IMG/VR virus record: IMGVR_UViG_3300009152_000170
Span: 1 to 27,033 of that record
Source: a virus
Strand: one strand, 5' to 3'
Length of the DNA stretch: 27,033 bases
Position 1 is the stretch's first letter. Each line of letters opens with the position of its first letter. Under the pieces are notes generated by a model. It made no database searches. It was not told the DNA's origin and saw only the letters and a program-made list of their open reading frames with translations. Below, piece by piece: positions 1 through 7,501 of the stretch. The position numbers and the translations under genes are program-made.

Positions 1-25
1 CCCAAATATGACTTTGGTGTTTCAT
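1..25 (-). CDS. Probable start of large terminase gp17 (partial)
   Basis: An ATG at 25..23 overlaps the TGA stop of the small terminase gene as ATGA, and eight codons (MKHQSHIW) stay open to the window edge. The call rests on position only: in T4-like phages gene 17, the ATPase/nuclease subunit of the packaging motor, directly follows gene 16, and the gp15/gp16 junction just upstream uses the same ATGA overlap. No Walker or nuclease motif can be seen in so short a stretch, and no clear Shine-Dalgarno sequence precedes the ATG, which fits translational coupling. The true start could lie further downstream, outside the window. Confidence 0.45.
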
Positions 26-441
26 TCATTTTTAGAATTAATAAGTTTTTGTAATTCTGCAGTGCTACCAACAAATAGAGAATTGTTTGTTACATTCTGT
101 GGTTGTTGCTGTTGCACATCTTTGCCTTTAGCTTCTCTTACTTTCTTGCTTAATTCAATCAAATCTTTGTTTGTGTCAGAAAGAGTTTTAATCAATTGAC
201 CGATGACTTCATATGCTCTTGGAGACTCACCTTCTTTAGCAAGAAAGATAATGTTATCCATTGCGACTTTGCCATTCTCAATTAGACCACGAAGATTATC
301 TCTTGCGTACTCATAATCAGAATCTACTGTTTGATGATCTTCATTTCTTGAAGGAATTACATCAATGATTGCATCTTGTGCAACTGCTGTTGATGGAATT
401 TCAAAAATGCTATTCAATTTTTCATCTATAGTTTTTTTCAT
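22..441 (-). CDS. 16: Small terminase subunit gp16 (TerS)
   Basis: 139 residues; T4 gp16 is 164. The small terminase assembles into a ring that regulates the large terminase and helps initiate DNA packaging. The layout matches T4 gp16: an acidic, variable N-terminus (about 1-41), a central helical segment starting at DYEYARDNL (42-50) and running through ESPRAYEVIGQLIKTLSDTN (72-91), a charged helix to about 107, then a glutamine-rich linker and a conserved tail containing FVGSTAELQKLI (123-134; T4 has VFMGSPTELMDEI). The start overlaps the gp15 stop as ATGA, and the stop overlaps the presumed gp17 start the same way, suggesting coupled translation of tail completion and packaging genes. The QQQQ run (110-113) lies in the expected disordered linker. 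Confidence 0.9.
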   Translation of the reverse strand: MKKTIDEKLNSIFEIPSTAVAQDAIIDVIPSRNEDHQTVDSDYEYARDNLRGLIENGKVAMDNIIFLAKEGESPRAYEVIGQLIKTLSDTNKDLIELSKKVREAKGKDVQQQQPQNVTNNSLFVGSTAELQKLINSKNE

Positions 442-1169
442 ATACCAGTAGTAGTTTCAGTAATAGTAAAAGATTCATCTCCACTAAATGTTTGAGTGGT
501 TACAATTGCATTTTCAATCAAAAATCCAGTATTAACTTCAGCATTAGCAATGTATTTGAATTTGTTGAGTGGTCCGAATAGATAACCCTTGACTGTGAAA
601 TTTAAATCCCATGTTTGTACTCTACGAGATTCGAAATCACCTTCATAAGAGTCTTCTGAGTTAACGCTTGTCAATTCAATTGGAACGTCCATTGTTATAC
701 CAAGTTCTGGTAGAACTTTCATTGTAACAGTAAAATCTGGTGTAAAGAATGGAATGATTTGCTCTACGATTTGATGACCATCTTCGGTATTCTTTACGAA
801 AATGTTTAGCGTAAAATCCATATCATAAGGAACTGGAGTGTATGTATAATCAAAGTCAGTGCCGCCAGTATTGATACCTTTTACAATTCTATGTGCGCTA
901 TTTAATTTTCTTTGTCCAGCATAAGATAAATTTGTGAATTCATATCCAAGTCTTGGAAGTGTGATTGAAATTTCTCTATTCAAAGTTGGGTCAGTTAAAA
1001 CTCTTGTGATAAACTTTTGTTTTGGACCATACTCAATTGGAACATTGATACTTTGTATCTTTGCTCCATTAGCATCATCCCGTTCAACTTGAATTTCATT
1101 GAATAGATTACCGAACATTAAAATGTATCGTCTTAATGTGCCGTGATAAAAATCGTGTCCGAACATCAT
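438..1169 (-). CDS. 15: Tail completion / sheath stabiliser gp15
   Basis: 243 residues; T4 gp15 is 272. In T4, gp15 forms a hexameric ring on top of the finished tail, stabilises the sheath and joins the tail to the neck. The N-terminus matches closely: HGTLRRYILMFGNLFNEIQV here against NSSFRRYATLMGDLFSNIQI in T4, followed by VPIEYGPKQKFITRV and, further on, HQIVEQIIPFFTPDFTVTM (T4 FQIVEQILPYFQPHFNTTM). The T4 C-terminal extension is reduced. Two adjacent ATGs exist; T4 begins MFG, so the second Met (start at 1166) is equally plausible. An AAGGA sequence lies upstream. The gene starts 2 nt after the gp14 stop and overlaps gp16 by 4 nt. Confidence 0.93.
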   Translation of the reverse strand: MMFGHDFYHGTLRRYILMFGNLFNEIQVERDDANGAKIQSINVPIEYGPKQKFITRVLTDPTLNREISITLPRLGYEFTNLSYAGQRKLNSAHRIVKGINTGGTDFDYTYTPVPYDMDFTLNIFVKNTEDGHQIVEQIIPFFTPDFTVTMKVLPELGITMDVPIELTSVNSEDSYEGDFESRRVQTWDLNFTVKGYLFGPLNKFKYIANAEVNTGFLIENAIVTTQTFSGDESFTITETTTGI

Positions 1170-1171
1170 GA

Positions 1172-1984
1172 TTAGAAAGTCCTTGAATCTGCGAAAGTGT
1201 TTTTCTCTGAGAAATCTAATATATCATCTGTAATGATTTTCTGTCCAATGAATACGTTATCTGCAGAAACTTCAGAAGCAAGAACAATATTAGATTCATC
1301 AATAACATAATCTCCGTCTTCTAACAATAGCAATGTATCATCTTCAAGTAGAGATTTTTCTATGTTTGTTGTAGATAGACTATACTGATCTTCAATTGCA
1401 TCAATTTCAGCAACGTCAGTATCGATTCTTTCACTAGAGTATTCGTATCTATCACATCTCATTTCAAATGTATAAAGATCGCCTAATTGAAAGAAGTTTT
1501 CAATGTTTTCTGTGAACTTGATTTCGTACATGTATCCAAGCATTGGAATCCAAATCAAATCACCTTCTCGAGGTCTTAGAATTTCGGAATAATCGTAGCC
1601 TTGCTCTGCAAGAAAATAACTACCATCTTCTAAGAGAACATTATATCCATATTCATTCATCATTAAAGGCTTCAACGATTCAATGAATCTTTTTTGTGCA
1701 ACTACAAAAGTGATTGACTCATCGATTTGCAGTCCAAACTTAGAAATGAAATCTTCTTGTCCCATGAAGCCATCATAGCTTTTGATGAACATTTCCATTT
1801 CAAGTGCATCATCATAAATGATAGACCCATCTTCATTGTAAAGTTTATCTAAATTTACATGTGTTCTTGGCATGTAATATGCATCGACACCATAAATCTT
1901 TATTGACTCTACAACTAATGATCTAATTAGTGACTGCTCCGATTTAATCGGAGAGTATTGATTAAAGAATCTATTGCGAGCCAT
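1172..1984 (-). CDS. 14: Neck protein gp14
   Basis: 270 residues; T4 gp14 is 256. gp14 with gp13 forms the neck between portal and tail. Recognised from the family N-terminus: RNRFFNQY, SEQSLIRSLVVESIKIYGVD (15-34), YYMPRTHVNLDKLY (36-49), then DGFMGQEDFISKFGLQI (71-87), and later RPREGDLIWIPMLGYMYEIK and FFQLGDLYTFEM. An apparent insertion (about 103-135) separates the QKRF and RPREGD family blocks and contains VLLEDGSYFLAEQ; a similar LLLLEDGDYVIDE occurs at about 218-230. These look like a short repeated element added to the ordinary fold. The start codon shares one base with the gp13 stop (TAATG), implying coupling. Confidence 0.92.
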   Translation of the reverse strand: MARNRFFNQYSPIKSEQSLIRSLVVESIKIYGVDAYYMPRTHVNLDKLYNEDGSIIYDDALEMEMFIKSYDGFMGQEDFISKFGLQIDESITFVVAQKRFIESLKPLMMNEYGYNVLLEDGSYFLAEQGYDYSEILRPREGDLIWIPMLGYMYEIKFTENIENFFQLGDLYTFEMRCDRYEYSSERIDTDVAEIDAIEDQYSLSTTNIEKSLLEDDTLLLLEDGDYVIDESNIVLASEVSADNVFIGQKIITDDILDFSEKNTFADSRTF

Positions 1985-2733
1985 TATCCAACCATGTCTG
2001 AAACTGGTAGCGAGTAAGAAGACAACATTTCTGTTTCTAATTGATTTAATTCGTCTAGTGCTTCATCCCAAATCTTTTGTCCATTGAATGTAATGCCACC
2101 AGGCATTGAAATGCCTTCAAACTTTTTAAGGTTCTCACCCCATTGCTTTTTGATTTGAGCTGTGCAATATCTCTGAAGCCAACGATCATTATACATGTCT
2201 GTATATGTGTCTGGATCAATTCTCTTATAGCCTTCAATGATAATGTATTCGCCAGCCATGACTTTAGTATCCCAAGACATATCAATATAAAGTTTATTAA
2301 TATGACGATTGAATCTTAGAGACTGTTTACCAACGAATAGTTCTTCAGCAAGTGCAACGTTTTGAAACGCCATGTAGTAAGGCGCAAACGGACCTGTGTT
2401 GAATGAATACAAATCATTCAAAGAGATTTGATATCTTAGATTGAAAAGATTGTTTGTAGAATAACTATCGCCAACGTCAAGTATGCTTGTAACTCCAATG
2501 ATTTCATCTGGAATTTGAATATACTTGTTTACTTTGTCTTGGTCTGTGACTTGATGCGCTAGATAGATTTTCTCTGTTGCATCGTAATGATAATCATAAT
2601 AATATGAAAATGCAATTTCAATACAATCTTCTATTTGCTCATCTGCGACGTTAATTTCTAATAGAGGTGCGCCCAATCGTCTAAGACAGAATTGCTTTAA
2701 TTCTTCCCTTGATGCTGGTTTGCTGGTACTCAT
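1984..2733 (-). CDS. 13: Neck protein gp13
   Basis: 249 residues; T4 gp13 is 309. gp13 is a neck protein needed for head completion and tail attachment. The N-terminal block REELKQFCLRRLGAPLLEIN (9-28) followed by VADEQIEDCIEIAFSYYYDYHYDA is the standard opening of the T4-like gp13 family in environmental phages. Later family blocks are YIQIPDEIIGV, FAPYYMAFQNV and DRWLQRYCTAQIKKQWGENL. The gene has its own leader: AAGGGG (2744..2739) lies 5 nt before the ATG, and a perfect TATAAATA late promoter lies 26 nt upstream. It starts the neck-terminase group 13-14-15-16-17, whose junctions overlap or lie within 2 nt. Confidence 0.92.
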   Translation of the reverse strand: MSTSKPASREELKQFCLRRLGAPLLEINVADEQIEDCIEIAFSYYYDYHYDATEKIYLAHQVTDQDKVNKYIQIPDEIIGVTSILDVGDSYSTNNLFNLRYQISLNDLYSFNTGPFAPYYMAFQNVALAEELFVGKQSLRFNRHINKLYIDMSWDTKVMAGEYIIIEGYKRIDPDTYTDMYNDRWLQRYCTAQIKKQWGENLKKFEGISMPGGITFNGQKIWDEALDELNQLETEMLSSYSLPVSDMVG

Positions 2734-2735
2734 TT

Positions 2736-2775
2736 CTTCCCCTTATAAATTTCATGTTCTATTTATAAGGGGAAG
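2736..2775. repeat. Perfect 15-bp inverted repeat over the gp13 ribosome-binding site
   Basis: Left arm 2736-2750 (CTTCCCCTTATAAAT) and right arm 2761-2775 are exact reverse complements, with a 10-nt loop (2751-2760). Read on the minus strand, the downstream arm carries AAGGGG, the gp13 Shine-Dalgarno sequence, and ends 2 nt before the ATG. The upstream arm carries the TATAAATA promoter. RNA reading through from the fibre genes would fold the ribosome-binding site into a 15-bp stem, while RNA started at the promoter would lack the pairing arm. On the minus strand no U-tract follows the stem, so it does not look like an intrinsic terminator. Confidence 0.9.
2760..2767 (-). promoter_or_regulatory. 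T4-type late promoter upstream of gp13
   Basis: Minus-strand TATAAATA, an exact match to the T4 late promoter -10 element, recognised in T4 by host RNA polymerase carrying gp55 and the gp33/sliding-clamp system. It lies in the only long gap on the 3' side of the fibre genes, 26 nt before the gp13 ATG. Transcription would be expected to begin near 2754, inside the loop of the inverted repeat. The 8-mer should occur a few times per strand by chance in DNA this AT-rich, so position is the main support. Confidence 0.75.
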
Positions 2776-2794
2776 TATTTCTTATTTTATGGAT

Positions 2795-5700
2795 TTATCG
2801 TGCTCTTGAGTATTTGAATGGTGATTCAGCAAAAGCTGCAAAAATATATGTATCTCCACTACCATTAATATTTACTCCAGTACCCTTTATTTTAAATCCA
2901 TTAGATAAAATATCAGCAATAATAGTTGTACCGGCAGTATCATCAGTTTCTGCAGAATTTAAACTAGGATGTATTCTACGTCCAGCAATATTATAGGGAT
3001 CACGAACAGTGTCAAAAATTGTCCAATTTTCTGTTGCAGTTGTACGTTTAAACATTATCCAGCGTGGTCTAAATCCACAGTATACAAACGGACCATCCGT
3101 ACTACCGTTACCAGTATAACTACTAATTCTACTAAATCCTGGAACTTCTGCCCAACAGTAGGCAACATAAGTGCTAGTATTTGAGTTTATAGAAGGGTTT
3201 GTTCCGATTGAAAATACACTAGAAGTTGGGGCTGTATTATTAAAAAACACGGAATTTGTTGTTTCTGCATCCGTAAGGTTAAAAAATAAAGCCTTTGTCG
3301 CCCCAAGTGATTGATGATAAGTACACCAGTTTTCACTATCACTTCTCCTCTTGACAATAAACATACTTGGCGCAACACCTAACCCATGTCCCACAGTAGC
3401 ATTAGAACCTGTACCAGTATAAGTTACAATACTAAATCCAGACAAAGGGTTAGCACTAACTTGTGTTGAGATTGATCCAGTAGTATTAGTTACTGCAGCA
3501 CCACCTGCAGCCCAATTCCAACCGACCCAGGTATACCCCTGTGCTGCTTGATTAAGTGATGCTGAACCAGTATTAAAAGTAACACCATAAGGAGTTGAAA
3601 CTAATTGAATGTCGCCTGTGTTTTCAGCATCGGTCTTATTAGTTGCAAAATATTTTGTGAAACCTCGAACCGTATCTACTAAATAGTGATCGAGAGTAAT
3701 GGGTCTATTTTTAATCCACAAAAGACCACCATAAGTGGCCATATCAACACCAGTATTAATTGAACGAGCTGTACTATCCGTAGCAGACCAAGAGTCAACT
3801 CCCATAAACTTAGTAGCTAATGTCGCACTAGTTGATCCGATAGTTGGGGTTGGTAAATTCTGTGTGCATAGTGCTTTGTAGCCACTAGGCGCAGTATATG
3901 CAAATGGACGTTGACCAAAATTGGCTGAAATTGTTACGCCACTGACGGAAGTTGCATTTATAGTGAATGTACCACTTAATCCTGTATATGCAGTTCCCTG
4001 ACTTGCTCCATTTTTATAAAATACAAGTGTTCCTGCATCTAAATCTAATGCTACGCCAATTATGTCACCTGTTGTATATGTAGCGCCATATGCAGCATTG
4101 GTATTTGATCTGTATTTGTTTCCATCACCGGAATAATATGCATATCCGTTTGTAGTATACCAAAACTTTCCATTGTAACCTTCGTTATTAGCTATGGTAT
4201 TTTGATAGGCAGAAGTAGAAACTCCAATGAAACCTGTAGTTCCAGCCATTGTAAATTCTGCATACCATTTTCCAGAACTTACTGAAATGGATGACACGGC
4301 AGTTCCGTATTGTCCGCCTACAGACATTGAGTTGTCTAAATTTCCATTAGCAAGAGTGTTATTGCTTCCCGGTAGATCTAATCTATTCAAAGTAGCATAA
4401 TTACCACGCACTTCACCACCAGCACCAGTGTCTGTACCGTAGTTTGTTGGTGAGTCTACAAAACTATCATTGCCTACACCAGCCGTGACACTAAGGTTAG
4501 TTGGTGTAAAATTATTTGCATTACCAGACAAGTCTTTGCCTAGAGTACCAGCAGTAATATTTGAATTATCAGCAAAGTTTAGATAGAATCCCCTAGTCCC
4601 GTAACTACCAACATATCTTGATGGCGACCAAACTCCAGTATTTGGATCAACATATCCAAAACTACCTGGACCTAGTTGTTGACCATCTATAAAATTTACC
4701 TCAGTTATGTAGCCATTGGTAGTGTAGTTGGTAGTGCCGGTATCATACGCACCTATAAAGTAAGGGAATGCAGAATAGTTAACATATCCATTAGTATTTT
4801 GTGTTGGATATGTTGATCCACTAGTAATTGCTTGTAGAACACCATTTACATAAATTTTTACTCTATCACTAGCCGTAGATTGTGTAGTATCATAAGCACA
4901 AACTATGTGATACCATGCAGACATATCCCTAAACTTGGCTATAGTAGTTATATTATAACTTCCGCCCGATTGTTCATTAAAATTTATACAATCTATACCA
5001 CTGTCAGAACCATATAGTCCAAACTGTAAGAGTGCTGATCCAGCTGATCTATCACTAGCACCAAAAAAAACAGGGGGATTAGTATTACTAGAGTTAAGTT
5101 TTGAGCGTTTTACCCAACCGCTCCAAGTCCAAGTTTGGCGATTTCCACCAGCACTACCTGCACGTTCTAGAATAGGACCATCAGCACTGTTAAACCTCAA
5201 AGAACGTGAAATCTGATAATCTGGATTTGTAAAGAGTGTTGGTGTAGTAGAAGCTAATGTTCCAGATGAATAGAACGTGTGCGAAATGTATCCGTTATTG
5301 TATGCAACAGTTCCACCAGTGTAGTATTGGATGTTTCCAGGATAGCGAACTACTACAATACCGCTTCCTCCAGATTTAGATCCCAAATATCCAATAGCGC
5401 CTCCACCAGCTCCACCTCCAGTGTTTGGTGATCCTGCCGTTGGCGCAGTAGTGCCGCCGTACGCACCATTACCACCACCGCCTAAGCCACCTGCTGGCGT
5501 ATATATGATAGTAGAACTAATATCTTGATATCCTACACTATTGCGAGAATCAACTCCGCCTCCGCCACCACCGGCGTACATTGTTCGAACACCAGTAATG
5601 TCTGAAGCTGCACCCATTCCGCCGTTGCCGCCAGCAACATATGCATTTGCATGTCCTCCTGGAGATCCAGCACCTCCACCGCCTCCACCTGCACCATATC

Positions 5701-6202
5701 CATTGTTATTTTTATATCCGTCGCCGCCTCGATTTCCCTGTTCGTTTGTTCCGGCTGAGCCAGAATATTGTGGATAGCTAGAACTATCTAATCCCCAACC
5801 ACCGCCACCAGATCCACCAATTCCAGGAACTCCAGCATAAGAAGATGCAGCTGATCCGCCTCCCCCACCACCAAGTGAGATGATTGCTGCTGATCCTGCA
5901 CCAAATTCTCCAAAACTAGAATTTGTTCCAGTTGTTCCAGCGACACCGTTAGTCGATGAACCAGCGCCTCCGCCACCCACTGTAATATAATAAGAAACTC
6001 CTGGTGATACGCTTGTGAAATCTTGACGAAAGCCTCCAGCTCCACCACCACCATTACCACCAGTATCAATACCTGCACCGCTGCCCCCACCACCAGCGAC
6101 TACAAGATACTCAATGCTGGTTGGAGGAACACCTTCCCAAGTATTATTTTTTACTGCTTGAGCGACTTGACTCAGCGTCCAAATTCCACCATATTGAGGC
6201 AT
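2795..6202 (-). CDS. Glycine-rich / LamG / SPRY tail fibre, second paralog
   Basis: 1135 residues; a probable host-binding fibre or adhesin. Order of parts: a short N-terminal anchor (GGIWTLSQVAQAV, 5-17); a glycine-rich domain opening with IEYLVVAGGGG and closing with GGSGIVVVRY (about 29-288); a short beta segment YNNGYISHTFYSSG (301-314); a LamG/concanavalin-like domain (about 330-545; FNSADGP, WTWSGWVKR, WYHIVCAYD, RVKIYVNGV, YLNFAD); a SPRY-like domain (about 643-765; SGKWYAEFTMA, GDIIGVALDLDAGTLVFYKNG); then three related C-terminal units (about 798-880, 921-1000, 1026-1107) ending AESPFKYSRAR. It aligns along its full length with the fibre at 8090-11452. GGAG lies upstream and the start is 6 nt after the 119-residue gene. 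LamG and SPRY folds commonly bind sugars or proteins; the actual receptor is unknown. Confidence 0.85.
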   Translation of the reverse strand: MPQYGGIWTLSQVAQAVKNNTWEGVPPTSIEYLVVAGGGGSGAGIDTGGNGGGGAGGFRQDFTSVSPGVSYYITVGGGGAGSSTNGVAGTTGTNSSFGEFGAGSAAIISLGGGGGGSAASSYAGVPGIGGSGGGGWGLDSSSYPQYSGSAGTNEQGNRGGDGYKNNNGYGAGGGGGGAGSPGGHANAYVAGGNGGMGAASDITGVRTMYAGGGGGGVDSRNSVGYQDISSTIIYTPAGGLGGGGNGAYGGTTAPTAGSPNTGGGAGGGAIGYLGSKSGGSGIVVVRYPGNIQYYTGGTVAYNNGYISHTFYSSGTLASTTPTLFTNPDYQISRSLRFNSADGPILERAGSAGGNRQTWTWSGWVKRSKLNSSNTNPPVFFGASDRSAGSALLQFGLYGSDSGIDCINFNEQSGGSYNITTIAKFRDMSAWYHIVCAYDTTQSTASDRVKIYVNGVLQAITSGSTYPTQNTNGYVNYSAFPYFIGAYDTGTTNYTTNGYITEVNFIDGQQLGPGSFGYVDPNTGVWSPSRYVGSYGTRGFYLNFADNSNITAGTLGKDLSGNANNFTPTNLSVTAGVGNDSFVDSPTNYGTDTGAGGEVRGNYATLNRLDLPGSNNTLANGNLDNSMSVGGQYGTAVSSISVSSGKWYAEFTMAGTTGFIGVSTSAYQNTIANNEGYNGKFWYTTNGYAYYSGDGNKYRSNTNAAYGATYTTGDIIGVALDLDAGTLVFYKNGASQGTAYTGLSGTFTINATSVSGVTISANFGQRPFAYTAPSGYKALCTQNLPTPTIGSTSATLATKFMGVDSWSATDSTARSINTGVDMATYGGLLWIKNRPITLDHYLVDTVRGFTKYFATNKTDAENTGDIQLVSTPYGVTFNTGSASLNQAAQGYTWVGWNWAAGGAAVTNTTGSISTQVSANPLSGFSIVTYTGTGSNATVGHGLGVAPSMFIVKRRSDSENWCTYHQSLGATKALFFNLTDAETTNSVFFNNTAPTSSVFSIGTNPSINSNTSTYVAYCWAEVPGFSRISSYTGNGSTDGPFVYCGFRPRWIMFKRTTATENWTIFDTVRDPYNIAGRRIHPSLNSAETDDTAGTTIIADILSNGFKIKGTGVNINGSGDTYIFAAFAESPFKYSRAR

Positions 6203-6208
6203 ATCTAT

Positions 6209-6568
6209 TTACTCCGATACTGTCGTTTCTGGTTCAATCCAAGAAGTTGTTTCTTCATCCCATACATACATTTTTCCGTCTTGCGGTCTTGCTACTGGAG
6301 GATTCCATAAACAAGTTGCTTCATCAAGCAACCAAGAAGCATGTGGTTTTGGTGGAATAAAAGCATCTCTTACGCTGTCATAAGTAAATCCTATACCAGC
6401 ATAATTTTTACGAAGAGGTCTTCCTTCCGGATGTTGTCCAGCTTGTGTGTTGTAGCTGGTTTGAATCCAAGATGATGGGTCTCCCCAATGCCCTGTGTTG
6501 AGTGTCTCTTGGTCAATCACGATCACCTGTGTGACTACACCGTTTTCTACTTTTGCAAAATGCGCCAT
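6209..6568 (-). CDS. Conserved MAHFAK-type phage protein, possible fibre accessory
   Basis: 119 residues. I recognise the family as a common small protein of T4-like marine phages with no established function. Conserved features are the N-terminus MAHFAKVENGVVTQVIVID, TSYNTQAG (37-44), RKNYAGIGFTYD (53-64), DAFIPPKP (68-75) and regularly spaced tryptophans at 79, 88, 103 and 110 in short turn-rich segments (YVWDEETTSW). There is no signal peptide or membrane segment. It sits between a short glycine-rich gene and the long fibre, where T4-like phages often keep fibre assembly factors, so a role as chaperone or fibre cap is a fair inference from context only. The ribosome-binding site GAGGGAGA is good. 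Confidence 0.75.
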   Translation of the reverse strand: MAHFAKVENGVVTQVIVIDQETLNTGHWGDPSSWIQTSYNTQAGQHPEGRPLRKNYAGIGFTYDSVRDAFIPPKPHASWLLDEATCLWNPPVARPQDGKMYVWDEETTSWIEPETTVSE

Positions 6569-6586
6569 GTTAAAGTCTCCCTCTTT

Positions 6587-7495
6587 TTAGAAAGTAATTG
6601 AACCACTACTGGTCCAAATATATACTCGATATCCGTTATTATATAGTATCTGAGGACCGCCAGTAGTTGATGCTGCTGGTGCTAAATTCTGAGAGTATCG
6701 AATGACTACGATACCAGATCCACCATTTGCTCCGTAAGAAGTGTTTGATCCGCCACCACCGCCTCCGCCACTATTACCTTCACCTTCTTTTGGGTTTTGT
6801 GTTCCAAATCTTTGTCCAACTCCAAGTCCAACTCCCCAATACGCTCCTGTACCGCCGCCACCGACTCCACCATATGGAATTCCAGCATCAGTAGAAACGT
6901 GATTATAATTTCCTCCACCGCCACCGCCAGAATAAAACACTCTTGATCCAGTTATAGAAGAAGCCATTCCACTTCCGCCATATGCGTGACCAGGCTTTGA
7001 TCCAGATTTCCCTGTGCTACCAGCACCGCCGCCGCCAGATCCATTACCGAAATAAGATATTCCACCAACATTACCTTGACCAGTTACTGCTGCTGCTGCG
7101 GCTTGAGCTGTGTTTCCGCCAGATCCACCACCAGATCCGCCCGGACCTCCAGCAGAACCAGATCCACCACCATAGCCGCCACCGTATGCAATGAGTCCGC
7201 CAAAAATAGATTCGCTTCCTTGAGTACCTTTAGATGAAGAGCCTGTTGATGATGGTGATCCGTATGCACCTCCAGCGCCAATGCTAATAGCAATAGCTAC
7301 TCCTGGAACGATCAAATATCCAGTACCCGTCAAAAAGCCTCCACCACCTCCACCACCATTACCGATTACGGTATCATTATAGCCTCCAGCACCACCGCCA
7401 CCACCACCGACTATAAGATATTCAACAGAAGCGGGTTTTTGATCCGTGAATGGATTGAATGTCGCGCTTAAAAATCCGCCCAGATATTGACTCAT
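6587..7495 (-). CDS. Short glycine-rich putative adhesin, second copy
   Basis: 302 residues. It has a short N-terminal anchor (MSQYLGGFLSATFNPF), a glycine-rich domain beginning VEYLIVGGGGGG (25-36) and ending GGSGIVVIRY (about 260-269), then a short beta tail NNGYRVYIWTSSGSITF. It closely resembles the 292-residue protein at 11459-12337 and the N-terminal third of the two long fibres, but stops where those continue into LamG. The glycines come as separated GGGG blocks, not a Gly-X-Y collagen pattern. Such glycine-rich domains are known in phage adhesins (for example S16 gp38), where they pack as polyglycine helices with specificity loops; the same role here is inferred. The ribosome-binding site is weak and the gap to the preceding gene is 6 nt. 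Confidence 0.82.
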   Translation of the reverse strand: MSQYLGGFLSATFNPFTDQKPASVEYLIVGGGGGGAGGYNDTVIGNGGGGGGGFLTGTGYLIVPGVAIAISIGAGGAYGSPSSTGSSSKGTQGSESIFGGLIAYGGGYGGGSGSAGGPGGSGGGSGGNTAQAAAAAVTGQGNVGGISYFGNGSGGGGAGSTGKSGSKPGHAYGGSGMASSITGSRVFYSGGGGGGNYNHVSTDAGIPYGGVGGGGTGAYWGVGLGVGQRFGTQNPKEGEGNSGGGGGGGSNTSYGANGGSGIVVIRYSQNLAPAASTTGGPQILYNNGYRVYIWTSSGSITF

Positions 7496-7501
7496 TTCAA
7501 A

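Noticed and set aside
2743-2750. TATAAAT on the plus strand in the same inverted repeat, suggesting a divergent promoter
   Set aside because: It lacks the final A (TATAAATT) and follows simply from the symmetry of the repeat; no plus-strand gene lies downstream.
2681-2755. Short frame starting at the ATG in the hairpin loop (MKFIRGRNEYQQ...), overlapping the gp13 start
   Set aside because: No Shine-Dalgarno sequence, and the ATG would lie at or outside the very 5' end of the late transcript; probably chance.
5541-5777. Plus-strand proline-rich frame opposite the glycine tract (also 11979-12284, 10749-10946)
   Set aside because: GGN glycine codons read as CCN proline on the other strand, so stop codons are rare there; no ribosome-binding site, no promoter, and a well-supported gene on the minus strand.
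5339-6118. Glycine-rich region as a collagen-like repeat
   Set aside because: Glycines occur as blocks of 4-7 with irregular spacers, without Gly-X-Y periodicity.
6706-7293. Alternative minus-strand frames inside the glycine-rich gene (Leu/Val/Glu-rich)
   Set aside because: Frame shadows of Gly codons; they overlap a recognised gene throughout and lack start signals.
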